A DNA stretch of 64,000 nucleotides. It comes from Phycisphaerales bacterium. GTDB lineage: Bacteria; Planctomycetota; Phycisphaerae; Phycisphaerales; UBA1924. Position 1 is the stretch's first letter. Every line of letters begins with the position of its first letter. The notes below the pieces were generated by a model. The model was not told where the DNA came from, did not search any database, and worked only from the letters and a program-made list of their open reading frames with translations. The translations under genes and the position numbers were made by a program. This document shows positions 9,109 through 17,874 of the stretch, piece after piece. The stretch lies in assembly GCA_019744815.1 (NCBI GenBank), contig JAIEUA010000011.1, forward strand, positions 248,001 through 312,000, read 5' to 3'.

Positions 9109-11553
9109 ATGAATCGGAAGCTGAATGTTCTCACGCTCACGCTGGTTGCCGGGCTTGCCGCTCCGGCGTTCGCCCAAGACAGCATCTCGAAGAACGGCGA
9201 CGGCGGCAGCGGTCTGCCCGGCGACGCGTTCAACTGGGCCGATGGCAACGCCCAGCGCAGCCGCTACGCGGTCGACTCGCAGAAGCTCACGACCTCCTGG
9301 GGCGTGACCTTCGGCATCGTCCCGCTCGTCAAGACGGACCGCCCCGTGAATCCCGCGCTCGGCCAGAGCTCGGTCTTCTTCAACAACCTCTTCGGCACCT
9401 TCGGCGTGAGCAAGACGCTCCGCACCACGAACTTCCGCAACAACAACTACCTCTTCTGGCAGGCCCCCGCCGCCGGCTCGAACGCGGTCCAGAATGACCA
9501 GAGCCTCAACAGCCCCGACCTGAACCCGTCCGGCGCTTCGTATCAGTTCGGCACGTACATCAACCAGTTCGGCACCGCCAGCGCCCCGGCCGGCGCGAGC
9601 GCGGTGAACAGCTCCATCGGCGCTGTCGTGAACTACGCCCCCGACAACATCCGCCGCTTCTTCGTCGAGCGCGTCTTGCTGGCCAGCAGCAACCCGACCG
9701 GCGGGACGACGGCGAACAACGGCGCCCTCTTCGCCAGCGCCGCGGACTCGAACGGCCAGTTCTACCTCCGGGCCGACAACAACGGCGGCAACAACCCGAC
9801 CACCACCGCCCGCATCCTGGGCAACAACGTGGCCCGCGTCAACGCGTTGACGCGCAGCGGCTCGATCAACACCCTGGGCGGCGCCGGCGGCCTCACCACC
9901 GCGTCCGACGCGGCCGCGACCCAGTTCGTGCTCAACAACTACAACCAGACCGCTTCCATCCCCAGCGCCCTGCCCGCCTCGCTCGCCACCGGCGGCAACG
10001 GCCGCTACCTCGGCCCCGACTTCGCCCGGCAGTATGCCTACGAGGCGATCCCCGGCGCCACGACCTTTGTCCCCTCCACGGCTAGCTACCTGACCGTCCT
10101 GCCCGGCGGCGCGAACAACGATCACCGCGGCGCGATCGCGGTTCACCCCAAGGCCCTCTTCGGCGGCAGCAGCGTCGCCGCGGCGGCCATCCTCGGGCGC
10201 GACGGCAACGCCGGCTCGAACAACAACTACATCGTCCTCTGGGGCCTGAACGGCGATGCCGGAATCACCGCCGGCAAGGTCTACGGCATCCCCGGCCCGG
10301 CCAACGTGAGCCTGGTTCGCGCCCCCGCGAGCGACAACTCCCCCGCTGGGCCCGCCATCTTTGACACCACCACTGCCATTCCCGCCACGATGTCCGGCTT
10401 CTTTGCCTATCACCAGGGCAGCACCGCGTTCCAGGGCCCGTCCTCGCAGATCGCGCTCGGCCAGGATCTGGCCGGCCGCGGCCTGATCGCGGGTCTCTAC
10501 TACGAGAACGTGAACGTTCCGTCCGACACCACCCCGACGCCCAACGTCGCGATCGTCGTCGGCCGCTTCGATCCGAACAATCCGACCGGCACCATCCAGT
10601 GGAAGACGGTCGCCTGGACCTACGCCACCGGCACGGCGGTTGCCGACACCGATGGCACGCCGATCCGCGGCGACTGGGGCAACAACGGCCACTCGTCGAC
10701 CTCTCTGGCCAGCGCGGGCCAGTTCGACAAGATCGTCGATCTGAATCCCTCGTCGCCGACCTATGACCGCCCGATCGGTCGTCTGCAGGCTTCGCTCTCG
10801 TTCCCGGGTCCGTCCGTGACCGGCGCTCCGTCGATCACGCCCCCGGCGATCGACGCCGTCGGCAACATCTGGTTCGTCGCCTCGACCGCGATCAACACGT
10901 ACAGCACGACGACTCAGCAGACCTTCAGCCGCTACAACAACGCCCTGATCCGCGCCGTCTACAACCCCGACACCTTCAGCTACGACCTTGAGCTCGTCGC
11001 TGAGTTCGGCGACCGCTTCACCGGCAAGAACTCGCTGACCCGCTACTCGATCGGCGGCCTGGTCCGCTCGACCGCCGCGGGCGCTCCCAGCTCCTCGGCC
11101 TTCAACTCCAGCGCGGTCGCTCCCTATGCCGACCGGAACCTCAATGTGAACGCCGCCATCGGCAGCGGAGACCTGACCACCTGGGGCGCCAACGGCGCAG
11201 TCGTTGACCCGCGCTCGCTCGGCGGCCTGGTGCTCGGCGCCAACTGGCTCTACGACGTGAACGGCGACAACTCCTTCCAGGATCCCTCGGGCACCGCTCC
11301 CTCCAATCCCAACTCGCCGGACGAGCAGTACTCGGGCCTCCTCTACATCCACCACCGCTCCTGCGACGCCGATCTGAACGGCGACGGGGTCGTGGACGAC
11401 AGCGACTTCGTGATCTTCGCCGGCGCCTACAACAACCTGCTCGACACCTTCGCCGACTTCAACTTCGACAACATCACCGACGACAGCGACTTCGTGATCT
11501 TCGCTGGCGCCTACAACGACCTGCTCTGCAGCTTCCAGCCCGGCTCGAACTAA
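9109..11553 (+). CDS. Large secreted protein with C-terminal dockerin-like doublet
   Basis: An 814-residue exported protein. It opens with a Sec signal peptide (MNRKLNVLTLTLVAGLAAPA, then FAQDS as the likely cleavage site). The bulk is low-complexity Asn/Gly/Ser/Thr-rich beta-type sequence with no recognised catalytic motif. The last ~65 residues carry two Ca-loop repeats, each ending in the block SDFVIFAGAYN: DLNGDGVVDDSDF and then DFNFDNITDDSDF. A Cys lies before the first and after the second. This is the dockerin-like sorting or anchoring module also seen at 11708, 57950 and 62141. The start is fixed by GAAGGAG eight bases upstream. It is the first gene of a tandem pair and is followed by a strong terminator. 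Surface attachment is inferred. Confidence 0.85.
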   Translation: MNRKLNVLTLTLVAGLAAPAFAQDSISKNGDGGSGLPGDAFNWADGNAQRSRYAVDSQKLTTSWGVTFGIVPLVKTDRPVNPALGQSSVFFNNLFGTFGVSKTLRTTNFRNNNYLFWQAPAAGSNAVQNDQSLNSPDLNPSGASYQFGTYINQFGTASAPAGASAVNSSIGAVVNYAPDNIRRFFVERVLLASSNPTGGTTANNGALFASAADSNGQFYLRADNNGGNNPTTTARILGNNVARVNALTRSGSINTLGGAGGLTTASDAAATQFVLNNYNQTASIPSALPASLATGGNGRYLGPDFARQYAYEAIPGATTFVPSTASYLTVLPGGANNDHRGAIAVHPKALFGGSSVAAAAILGRDGNAGSNNNYIVLWGLNGDAGITAGKVYGIPGPANVSLVRAPASDNSPAGPAIFDTTTAIPATMSGFFAYHQGSTAFQGPSSQIALGQDLAGRGLIAGLYYENVNVPSDTTPTPNVAIVVGRFDPNNPTGTIQWKTVAWTYATGTAVADTDGTPIRGDWGNNGHSSTSLASAGQFDKIVDLNPSSPTYDRPIGRLQASLSFPGPSVTGAPSITPPAIDAVGNIWFVASTAINTYSTTTQQTFSRYNNALIRAVYNPDTFSYDLELVAEFGDRFTGKNSLTRYSIGGLVRSTAAGAPSSSAFNSSAVAPYADRNLNVNAAIGSGDLTTWGANGAVVDPRSLGGLVLGANWLYDVNGDNSFQDPSGTAPSNPNSPDEQYSGLLYIHHRSCDADLNGDGVVDDSDFVIFAGAYNNLLDTFADFNFDNITDDSDFVIFAGAYNDLLCSFQPGSN

Positions 11554-11590
11554 GTTCACGCCGCTCGCTGACAGGCATGTTTGCTTTCTT

Positions 11591-11625
11591 CCGCCCCCGG
11601 GTTTGAACGCCCGGGGGCGGCTTTT
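11591..11625 (+). terminator. Intrinsic terminator between the two dockerin-like genes
   Basis: A perfect 11-bp GC stem CCGCCCCCGGG / CCCGGGGGCGG (11591-11601 and 11610-11620) with an 8-base loop, followed by CTTTT. It separates the 9109 gene from the 11708 gene, so the second needs its own promoter or read-through. Confidence 0.9.
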
Positions 11626-11707
11626 CGATCCCGCTGTTTGCGCCGTCGCTCGCGTCGGGTCTGTACTCGACGCAAGCGCAGCTCGAGAGGCTCGTCGGAG
11701 GTCCCTT

Positions 11708-13402
11708 ATGCGTCTGTATCCAACGCTCGCCGCCGTGATGCTCGCCGCCGGCGCTGTTCCCGCGGTGGCCCAATGGAACCCCGCCGCACGCCAGTGGGGC
11801 AAGACCGATCCCGACGACCTCCGCGTCCTGAGCTTCAACGTGCAGGACCGCATCTGCTCCACCAACAACAAGACCCAGGGTGCCAACACCTGGACCGCGA
11901 TGGCCGTGCAGGTCGCGGCTCTCAAGCCCGACGTGGTCATCTTGGTCGAGTGCGGCGACAACTCTGGCAACGGCACCGGGACGCTCCAGGGCTACAACAC
12001 CGTCGACACCGTCCAGCGGCTCACCGACACCATCAACTACTTCCTGCGCGGCGGGACGGACGCGTACGTCACCGGCAACCCGACCGTGACCTCGTACGTC
12101 ACCAAGTTCGCCACGCCCGGATATGACTTGCCGTTTGTCTACGTCTCCGATCAGACCGACAACTTCAACCGCAACGTGGTGCTCTCTCGCTTCCCGCTCG
12201 CCGATCTGAACGGCGACGGCCGCAGCTCGATCGGGACCTTCAACCTTGCGGCCGACTCGCTCGCCCCGTGGTACACCGCGGGCAACGCTGGCATCCGCGG
12301 GTTTATCTTTTCCGAGATCAACCTGCCCGACGACCGCTATGGCGGCGACCTGGTCTTCGGCGGAGCGCACCTCAAGTCCGGAAGCACCGCCAGCGACTTC
12401 ACCGAACGTCTGCAGGCTTCGCAGCGCATCGCGTACTACATCGACGCGGTCTTCAACGGCCTCGGCGGCTCCACGCCCGACCCCCGTACCCGCAGCACCG
12501 CTTTCCCGCGCCCCAACAAGGTGCTCACCGCCCAAACCCCCGTCATCTGGGCCGGCGACTTCAACGAGGATGAGTACACCAACGGGTCCGACGGCCCCAC
12601 CCTCTGGATGACCCGGGCCCAGCTCGCGAGCCCGAGCACCGACGGAACCGACCGCGACCGCAGCGACTCTTCTTTTGATGATTCCCGCGATCCATTCAAC
12701 ACCGGGCTGCGGCTGACCATCGGCAACAGCGGCAACACCAAGTTCGACTACATCTGTTGGCAGGACTCGATCGCGACCCTCCGCCGCTCTTTCGTGTTCC
12801 GGGCCAGCACCATGCCCGGCTCCGCCACGCCTCCTGAGTTCAGCAACTACCCGTCGCTGTTCACCAACATCTCGGGCGCGTCGGACCACAAGCCCGTGGT
12901 CGCGGACTTCATCCTGCCTCCCCCTCCTCTGGCCAGCGGACACAATCTGGTCGCGCCCGCGAATGCCGCGGAGAACCTGGGAACGTCTCAATCGCTCTCG
13001 TGGACGCTCGGTCAGCGGGTCACGGACTACACCGTCGTCCTCTCCACCAACGCGGACCTTTCGTCTCCGATCCTGAGCCAGACGGTCAGCAGCGCGGGCC
13101 CCGCGACGCTGTCGGTGCCCTCGAATCTGCTCTCGAACTGCGGCACCTACTACTGGACCGTTCGGGCGAACAACCGCGCCGGCGCGGCGAACTCGCCGAG
13201 CGGGATCTGGTCGTTCCGGATCAAGAGCCTGACCGATCTCAATGCCGACGGCTTTGTGGATGATGCGGACTTTGTGATCTTTGCCGCGGCGTACGAGGAT
13301 CTGATCTCCACCGTCGGCGATTTCAACAACGACACCTTCACCGACGACTCTGACTTCGTGATCTTCGCCGGGGCGTACGAGCAGCTCATCGCGTGCCCGT
13401 AA
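11708..13402 (+). CDS. Secreted EEP-family nuclease/phosphatase with Fn3-like and dockerin-like domains
   Basis: A 564-residue exported protein with a signal peptide (MRLYPTLAAVMLAAGAVPAV, cleavage near AQW). Residues ~30-400 form an endonuclease/exonuclease/phosphatase domain. It has LRVLSFNVQDRIC, VVILVECGDN (metal Glu), VFGGAHLKSG, IWAGDFNEDEY (DxN) and GASDHKPVVADF (SDH). It is followed by an Fn3-like beta domain (YTVVLSTNADLSSP ... YYWTVRANNRAG) and by a dockerin-like doublet (DLNADGFVDDADF, DFNNDTFTDDSDF) ending in Cys-Pro. The start has GGAG about eight bases upstream. It is an extracellular hydrolase, possibly a nuclease or alkaline phosphatase-type scavenger. The longer frame beginning at 11603 runs through the preceding terminator and is rejected. 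Confidence 0.88.
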   Translation: MRLYPTLAAVMLAAGAVPAVAQWNPAARQWGKTDPDDLRVLSFNVQDRICSTNNKTQGANTWTAMAVQVAALKPDVVILVECGDNSGNGTGTLQGYNTVDTVQRLTDTINYFLRGGTDAYVTGNPTVTSYVTKFATPGYDLPFVYVSDQTDNFNRNVVLSRFPLADLNGDGRSSIGTFNLAADSLAPWYTAGNAGIRGFIFSEINLPDDRYGGDLVFGGAHLKSGSTASDFTERLQASQRIAYYIDAVFNGLGGSTPDPRTRSTAFPRPNKVLTAQTPVIWAGDFNEDEYTNGSDGPTLWMTRAQLASPSTDGTDRDRSDSSFDDSRDPFNTGLRLTIGNSGNTKFDYICWQDSIATLRRSFVFRASTMPGSATPPEFSNYPSLFTNISGASDHKPVVADFILPPPPLASGHNLVAPANAAENLGTSQSLSWTLGQRVTDYTVVLSTNADLSSPILSQTVSSAGPATLSVPSNLLSNCGTYYWTVRANNRAGAANSPSGIWSFRIKSLTDLNADGFVDDADFVIFAAAYEDLISTVGDFNNDTFTDDSDFVIFAGAYEQLIACP

Positions 13403-13420
13403 GCCGGCCGCGAAGGCGAC

Positions 13421-14065
13421 TCAGCCGCGAACAAACGGGTTGCTGGCTCTCTCTCGCTCGACGCTGGTCGCCGGCCCGTGGCCCGGGAAGCACCGCGTCT
13501 TGGGGGGCAGCGGATAGATCTTGCCGCGGATGCTCTGCTCCAGTTCTTCGAGGCTGCAGCCGGGGAAATCCGTCCGGCCGATCGAGCCAGCGAACAGGGC
13601 GTCACCGACGAACGCGACGGCGTGTGTGGCGGAGTAGAGCGTGATGCTTCCCGGTGAGTGCCCGGGCGTGTGGAAGACCTGCCAGGGCCCGCCGGGCATG
13701 TCCAGCGAGTCGCCTTCCACAAGAGCCCGATCGTGCACTGGAGCGGTGATCGGCATGCCCGCGGCGGCGCTCAGGTTCAGCTCCGGGTCAACCAACCACT
13801 GGGTCTCTTGAGCGTGGATCCACAAAGGCATGTCCGGGAACGCCCGCTTCACGGCGTGGGCGCCAGCGATGTGATCGATGTGGGCGTGGGTGAAGACCAG
13901 TGCGACCGGATTGAGTTTCTCGCGTCGGATCGCTTCCACGATGGCCTCGCCGCCGAAGCTGGCGTCGATCACGAAGCAATCGGCTGAACCTTCTTCCGAC
14001 ACGATGTAGCAATTGGTCTGGAAGGGCCCCAGCGTGAGGGTCCGGACCCGGAGTGGCTGCGTCAC
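13421..14065 (-). CDS. MBL-fold metallo-hydrolase (glyoxalase II-like)
   Basis: A 214-residue hydrolase with the metallo-beta-lactamase motif THAHIDHIAG (HxHxDH). It also has downstream FHTPGHSPGSITLY (third His), FVGDALFAGSIGRTDFPGCS (metal Asp) and a closing CFPGHGPATSVERER. The GSIGRTDF block and the Leu/Phe/Asn-Cys start (TLGPFQTNCYIV) are typical of the YcbL/glyoxalase II-like thioesterase branch. It starts at a GTG that overlaps the stop of lspA in GTGA (14062-14065), so translation is probably coupled. It is the third gene of the dksA-like/lspA operon. Confidence 0.9.
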   Translation of the reverse strand: MTQPLRVRTLTLGPFQTNCYIVSEEGSADCFVIDASFGGEAIVEAIRREKLNPVALVFTHAHIDHIAGAHAVKRAFPDMPLWIHAQETQWLVDPELNLSAAAGMPITAPVHDRALVEGDSLDMPGGPWQVFHTPGHSPGSITLYSATHAVAFVGDALFAGSIGRTDFPGCSLEELEQSIRGKIYPLPPKTRCFPGHGPATSVERERASNPFVRG

Positions 14066-14736
14066 GAGATCTCCCCCGGCGTGGGCTGAGGCCCGGGATG
14101 GCTGGCGGCCGCCGCGGCATTGCCTCGACCGACGTCGCTGCGCCAGGCGTGCCAGAGCAGGAGCGCGATGCCGATCAGGAGCAGCGCGTCGGCGACATTG
14201 GACACATAGGGCCAGACCTCCCGCGTGGATCCGGGCCAGCGGACCCGCGGGAGCGGGTGGATGAAGTCGCGAACGCAGCCGTAGAAGAAGCGGTCGTAGA
14301 GGTTGCCGAGCCCCCCGGCGAGGATGAACCCAAGCCCGATATGGGCGGCACGGTCTCGAGATCGGGTCGCGAGCAAGAAAACGCCCAGCCCGAACGCGAC
14401 GGCGACAACAGTCACCACGATGAAAAAGCCGACCCGACCGGCCCCGATGCCGAAGACCGCTCCGGGGTTCAAGACGAGTGTGAAGTTCAGGATGCTCGGC
14501 ACGACCACACGCGGCGAGTGAGGCGGGATCAGCAGCGAGAGGGGCTTCGTGCTCAGCGCCTGCTCGCGGGTGAAGGAAACGGGAACACCGGCGAGGTTGT
14601 CGAACGCCCAGTACTTCGACCAGAGGTCAAAGGACAGTCCCAGCACGATCACGCCCAAGAACAGCGCCCAAGCGCCGGGTGAACGCCACGCCGGGATGTG
14701 GACCAATCGAGCGGGCGGTGTGATGTCGCTGCTCAT
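14062..14736 (-). CDS. lspA: Lipoprotein signal peptidase (signal peptidase II)
   Basis: A 224-residue inner-membrane aspartyl protease that removes signal peptides from prolipoproteins. It has four hydrophobic segments. The two catalytic Asp boxes are seen as FILAGGLGNLYDRFF (first Asp) and YVSNVADALLLIGI (second Asp, in place of FNVAD). The conserved VLNPGAVFGIG also fits. It is longer than E. coli LspA (164) because of an extended N-terminus and a segment before NPGAVFG (EQALSTKPLSLLIPPHSP). It lies 9 bp downstream of the DksA-like gene and overlaps the MBL hydrolase by 4 bases. Confidence 0.95.
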   Translation of the reverse strand: MSSDITPPARLVHIPAWRSPGAWALFLGVIVLGLSFDLWSKYWAFDNLAGVPVSFTREQALSTKPLSLLIPPHSPRVVVPSILNFTLVLNPGAVFGIGAGRVGFFIVVTVVAVAFGLGVFLLATRSRDRAAHIGLGFILAGGLGNLYDRFFYGCVRDFIHPLPRVRWPGSTREVWPYVSNVADALLLIGIALLLWHAWRSDVGRGNAAAAASHPGPQPTPGEIS

Positions 14737-14745
14737 GCGAACACT

Positions 14746-15558
14746 TTACGGGCGGGACATCTGCTGGCGCTCGAGCATCCGGGCGGCATCAATCGTGTAG
14801 CGGGCCCAAGGGAGTTCCTCGAGACGGTCGGCCTTGATCGGCTTGCCCGTGAGTTCGCAGATGCCATAGGTCCCTTCGGCGATCCGCTTCAGCGCGTCTT
14901 CGATCTCCTTGATCAGCTTGCGATCGGCGGCGGCGAGATCGAGGGAGAGGGATTGATCAAAGGCGTCGGTTCCCTGCTCGGCGATGTGCTGCGGCAGGTT
15001 CGAAAGCGAACCCGACGAGCCGCGGAGCGCCTCGTGCTCCATCGTGGAGACATCGCCGATCAGCTCGGCCCGCTTGCGAATCAGGATCTGCTTGTAGTGG
15101 TCGAGCTGCTCTTTGGTGAAAGGCGTTTTGGCCTTGATCTCGGGCATCTTGGTTTCTTGCACGCCGCCCTGATAGCCCAGCGGCACGCCCGAGCCCTTGA
15201 GGGTCGGGCCCGAAGGGATCAGAGGCTTGCGGGTCTTGCCCGTGCCCAGCAGGCTGCCGGCGATGTTGGAAATCAACGAAGGGGTCGTTGGCTTGGGCTT
15301 CCCCTTCTTGAGAGGCTTGGCGTCGACGATGGTGATTCCCTTGCGAGCGGGCTTGGCCGCGGCCGCGGGGACACTCTTTGCCGGCTTGGTGTCCTTGGCG
15401 GCGGGCTTGGGAGCGCCCTTCGCGGCGGTCTTGGCCACGGCCTTGACGGGGGCCTTGGGAGTGGGCTTCGCAACCGGCTTCGCGGCCTTGACGGCTGGCT
15501 TCTTCGCGGCGGGTTTGGCGGGAGCCTTGGCTTTCGTCTTCACGGTCTTTTTCGACAC
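14746..15558 (-). CDS. DksA/TraR-like protein with long histone H1-like N-terminal tail and degenerate zinc finger
   Basis: A 270-residue protein in two parts. Residues 1 to about 90 are Lys/Ala/Pro repeats of the AKPAAKKPAVKAAKP type, as in histone H1. Residues ~145-270 form a DksA/TraR-like coiled coil (FTKEQLDHYKQILIRKRAEL ... DLAAADRKLIKEIEDALKR) and finger region (GTYGICELTGKPIKADRLEE). In canonical DksA the finger has four Cys; here only the Cys in GICELTG remains, so zinc binding is doubtful. It would modulate RNA polymerase through the secondary channel, but this is inferred from the family. It is the first gene of an operon with lspA and an MBL hydrolase. Confidence 0.85.
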   Translation of the reverse strand: MSKKTVKTKAKAPAKPAAKKPAVKAAKPVAKPTPKAPVKAVAKTAAKGAPKPAAKDTKPAKSVPAAAAKPARKGITIVDAKPLKKGKPKPTTPSLISNIAGSLLGTGKTRKPLIPSGPTLKGSGVPLGYQGGVQETKMPEIKAKTPFTKEQLDHYKQILIRKRAELIGDVSTMEHEALRGSSGSLSNLPQHIAEQGTDAFDQSLSLDLAAADRKLIKEIEDALKRIAEGTYGICELTGKPIKADRLEELPWARYTIDAARMLERQQMSRP

Positions 15559-15757
15559 GGGGATCCTCCGCCCGGGTACGCCGCAGAACCGCGGCGGGCA
15601 CGGTCAGCACGATGGCGCTGACCGGCGTTCAGGACGCGAAGGGTAGGCGGAGGTTCGGGGCGGTCAAACCATGCCGAAAGCACCCCGTTGAGCACGCCCC
15701 AGGCCCTCTGGGAGCCCCGTGGTACCGAGCCGAACCAGAGTCCCCGCTCCCACCATC

Positions 15758-16762
15758 TCACACGGTGGCCTGCTCCAGGAACGAACCCATTCGACGGAAC
15801 CGCTCGTAGCGGGCGTTCACGAGCTCCTCGCCCGATTTCTGCTTGAGCTCCTGGATGTTGCGGACGATCCAGTCGGCGAGGTCGCTGGCCATGGCCTTGG
15901 GGTTGCGGTGGGCGCCGCCGAGGGGTTCTTCGATGATGTCATCGATGATGCCGAGTTCGACGTTGTCCTGAGCGGTGAGCTTGAGCGACTTGGCGGCGGC
16001 GGTGTTGGTCTGCTCGTTGGCTTCCTTCCACAGGATCGCCGCACAGCCCTCGGGGCTGATGACCGAGTACCACGAGTTGCGGAGCATGGCGACGCGATCG
16101 GCGACGGCGATACCGAGCGCACCGCCCGAGCCGCCCTCGCCGATGACGATGCTGACGATGGGGACGCGCAGACGGCTCATCTCGCGGAGATTCACGGCGA
16201 TGGCTTCGGCCTGGCCACGCTGCTCGGCGCCAAGTCCCGGATACGCGCCCGGGGTGTCCACGAGCGTCACAATGGGCAGGCCGAACTTCTCGGCGAGCTG
16301 CATCTTGAGCAGGGCCTTGCGATAACCCTCGGGGTGGGCGCACCCGAAATGGCAGGCGATCTTCTCGCCGGTCTCGCGGCCTTTCTGGTGTCCGATGAGC
16401 ATGCACTTGATGGGGCCGATGCGGCACATGCCGCAGACGATCGCGGGGTCGTCGCCGAAGCGGCGGTCGCCGTGGAGTTCGGCGAAGTCGCGGGTCATGG
16501 ACTCGATGTAGTCACGTGTCTGGGGACGGAGCGGATGCCGAGCAACGCGAACAGTCTGCCACGCGGTCAGCCCGGAGTAGATGGACTTGATGAGCTCGGA
16601 GCGCTGGTTTCGCAGCGTTTCGACGTCGGCGCGGAGGGCGTTGGCGCTGGGAATCGTCGTCTCGTCGCTCTCCTCGCGCCGGATCCGCTGCTCGATCTCG
16701 TCGATCTGGCGGTCGAGCTCGACCAAGGGCTTCTCGAACTCGAGTTGGTAGTAAGTGGCCAT
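15758..16762 (-). CDS. accA: Acetyl-CoA carboxylase carboxyltransferase subunit alpha
   Basis: A 334-residue protein that, with AccD, transfers the carboxyl group from biotin to acetyl-CoA in the first step of fatty acid synthesis. The typical AccA opening is seen: QLEFEKPLVELDRQIDEIEQ. Family blocks follow: TRDFAELHGDRRFGDDPAIV, GHQKGRETGEKIACHFGCAH, PIVTLVDTPGAYPGLGAEQR, and IVIGEGGSGGALGIAVADRV. The start at 16762 gives the standard N-terminus; the longer open frame upstream runs through the 5' repeat and proC. accD is not in the window. It is divergent from proC. Confidence 0.96.
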   Translation of the reverse strand: MATYYQLEFEKPLVELDRQIDEIEQRIRREESDETTIPSANALRADVETLRNQRSELIKSIYSGLTAWQTVRVARHPLRPQTRDYIESMTRDFAELHGDRRFGDDPAIVCGMCRIGPIKCMLIGHQKGRETGEKIACHFGCAHPEGYRKALLKMQLAEKFGLPIVTLVDTPGAYPGLGAEQRGQAEAIAVNLREMSRLRVPIVSIVIGEGGSGGALGIAVADRVAMLRNSWYSVISPEGCAAILWKEANEQTNTAAAKSLKLTAQDNVELGIIDDIIEEPLGGAHRNPKAMASDLADWIVRNIQELKQKSGEELVNARYERFRRMGSFLEQATV

Positions 16763-16803
16763 GGCCAAATTGTACGGGGTTTCTCGCAAGGCGGAAGGCA
16801 GTG

Positions 16804-16830
16804 ACCACAGAGACACAGAGGCACAGAGAG
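16804..16830. repeat. CACAGAG-type intergenic repeat
   Basis: The sequence CCACAGAGACACAGAGGCAC followed by AGAGAGG lies between the divergent accA and proC genes: three CACAGAG units at 8-9 base spacing. Diverged relatives are seen at 4440-4560. A similar repeat is widespread in several bacterial phyla as an intergenic element. Confidence 0.6.
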
Positions 16831-16865
16831 GGGATGGGACGGCAAGGTGTTGGTACGCTTGGGAA

Positions 16866-17744
16866 ATGGCGAACTCGGTCAACATCCTCGACTGGACTCC
16901 CCCACTGTTGTTCGTCGGTGGCGGCAACATGTGCCGTGCCATTGTGGACGGCGGGATAGCGGAGGGCGTGCTGCGTCGCGAGACCGTCATTGTGTGCGAA
17001 GTTGACGAAGCAAAACGCCGCGAGTGGGTGGCGAAGGGTTATCAGGCTGTCGCCGATGTGCGCGATGGCATGCGATTGCTTTCTACTCGTGACGCAGAAG
17101 ACAAGGTCGGGCAAGTGCTGCTCGCGGTGAAGCCGCAGATGGTGGAGTCGGCGGCGGCTTCGCTGCGTGCTGCCTTGGACGCCGGCGGCGTGGCTCGCGT
17201 TGTGATCTCGATCTTGGCCGGCACGCGGACCACGACCCTCGAGCGACTCTTGGGCGAAAAGGCGCGCGTCGTGCGGGTGATGCCCAATACGCCGGCACAG
17301 ATTCGGATGGGATGTTCTGCACTCACTCGTGGACTCTCCGCGACGATGGAGGATTTCTTGTTCCCTGTGTTCCTCTTTGAATCGCTTGGGCGTGTCGTCG
17401 AATTGGAAGAGCGGCTGTTCGACGCGTTTACCGCCGTCGCGGGCAGCGGGCCGGCGTACGTGTTCTATCTCGCCGAGGCGATGACCAAGGCCGCGGTGCA
17501 GCAGGGCATCGCCGAAGCCGACGCCGACGCGATCGTGCGGAGCGTGCTGCATGGCTCGGCGGCCTTGCTCGCCGGGGAGACAAGCAAGCCCGCGGCGGAC
17601 CTGCGTGCCGCGGTGACGAGCAAGGGCGGCACCACCGCGGCCGCGATCGCGATCATGGACGCGAAGGGCGTGATGCAGACGATGAGCGAGGCGATCGCGG
17701 CGGGGACGAAGCGTGGGGAGGAGTTGTCGCGTGGAGATGGTTGA
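16866..17744 (+). CDS. proC: Pyrroline-5-carboxylate reductase
   Basis: A 292-residue NAD(P)H enzyme for the last step of proline synthesis. The Rossmann motif is LLFVGGGNMCRAIVDGG near the N-terminus; VLLAVKPQMVES and RVVRVMPNTPAQIRMG are the usual middle blocks. The C-terminal P5CR signature is visible as AVAGSGPAYVFYLAEAMTKA and VTSKGGTTAAAIAIMD. It is slightly longer than the usual ~270 residues at the N-terminus (MANSVNILDWTPP). The start was chosen at 16866 because the upstream frame reads through the CACAGAG repeat. Confidence 0.95.
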   Translation: MANSVNILDWTPPLLFVGGGNMCRAIVDGGIAEGVLRRETVIVCEVDEAKRREWVAKGYQAVADVRDGMRLLSTRDAEDKVGQVLLAVKPQMVESAAASLRAALDAGGVARVVISILAGTRTTTLERLLGEKARVVRVMPNTPAQIRMGCSALTRGLSATMEDFLFPVFLFESLGRVVELEERLFDAFTAVAGSGPAYVFYLAEAMTKAAVQQGIAEADADAIVRSVLHGSAALLAGETSKPAADLRAAVTSKGGTTAAAIAIMDAKGVMQTMSEAIAAGTKRGEELSRGDG

Positions 17745-17874
17745 GGGCCACAAACTCGGCCGCGCGTTCTCGAGTCCGTGACTCACCATGGCTCGGCGAA
17801 CGCCCGCCCGGGGCGAGGACGCCCCGGCTCGCTCCCGCGAATGCGATTGAGGCCCTCACTGCAGTCTATCGCTG

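Noticed and set aside
11603..11708. Upstream start for the EEP-dockerin gene
   Set aside because: The extension translates the preceding terminator and would hide the signal peptide; the ATG at 11708 has a ribosome site.
8932..11976. 1,014-codon minus-strand frame opposite the dockerin-like gene
   Set aside because: The plus-strand gene has a signal peptide, ribosome site, repeat domain and terminator; the opposite frame is Val/Gly/Arg-rich and without domains.
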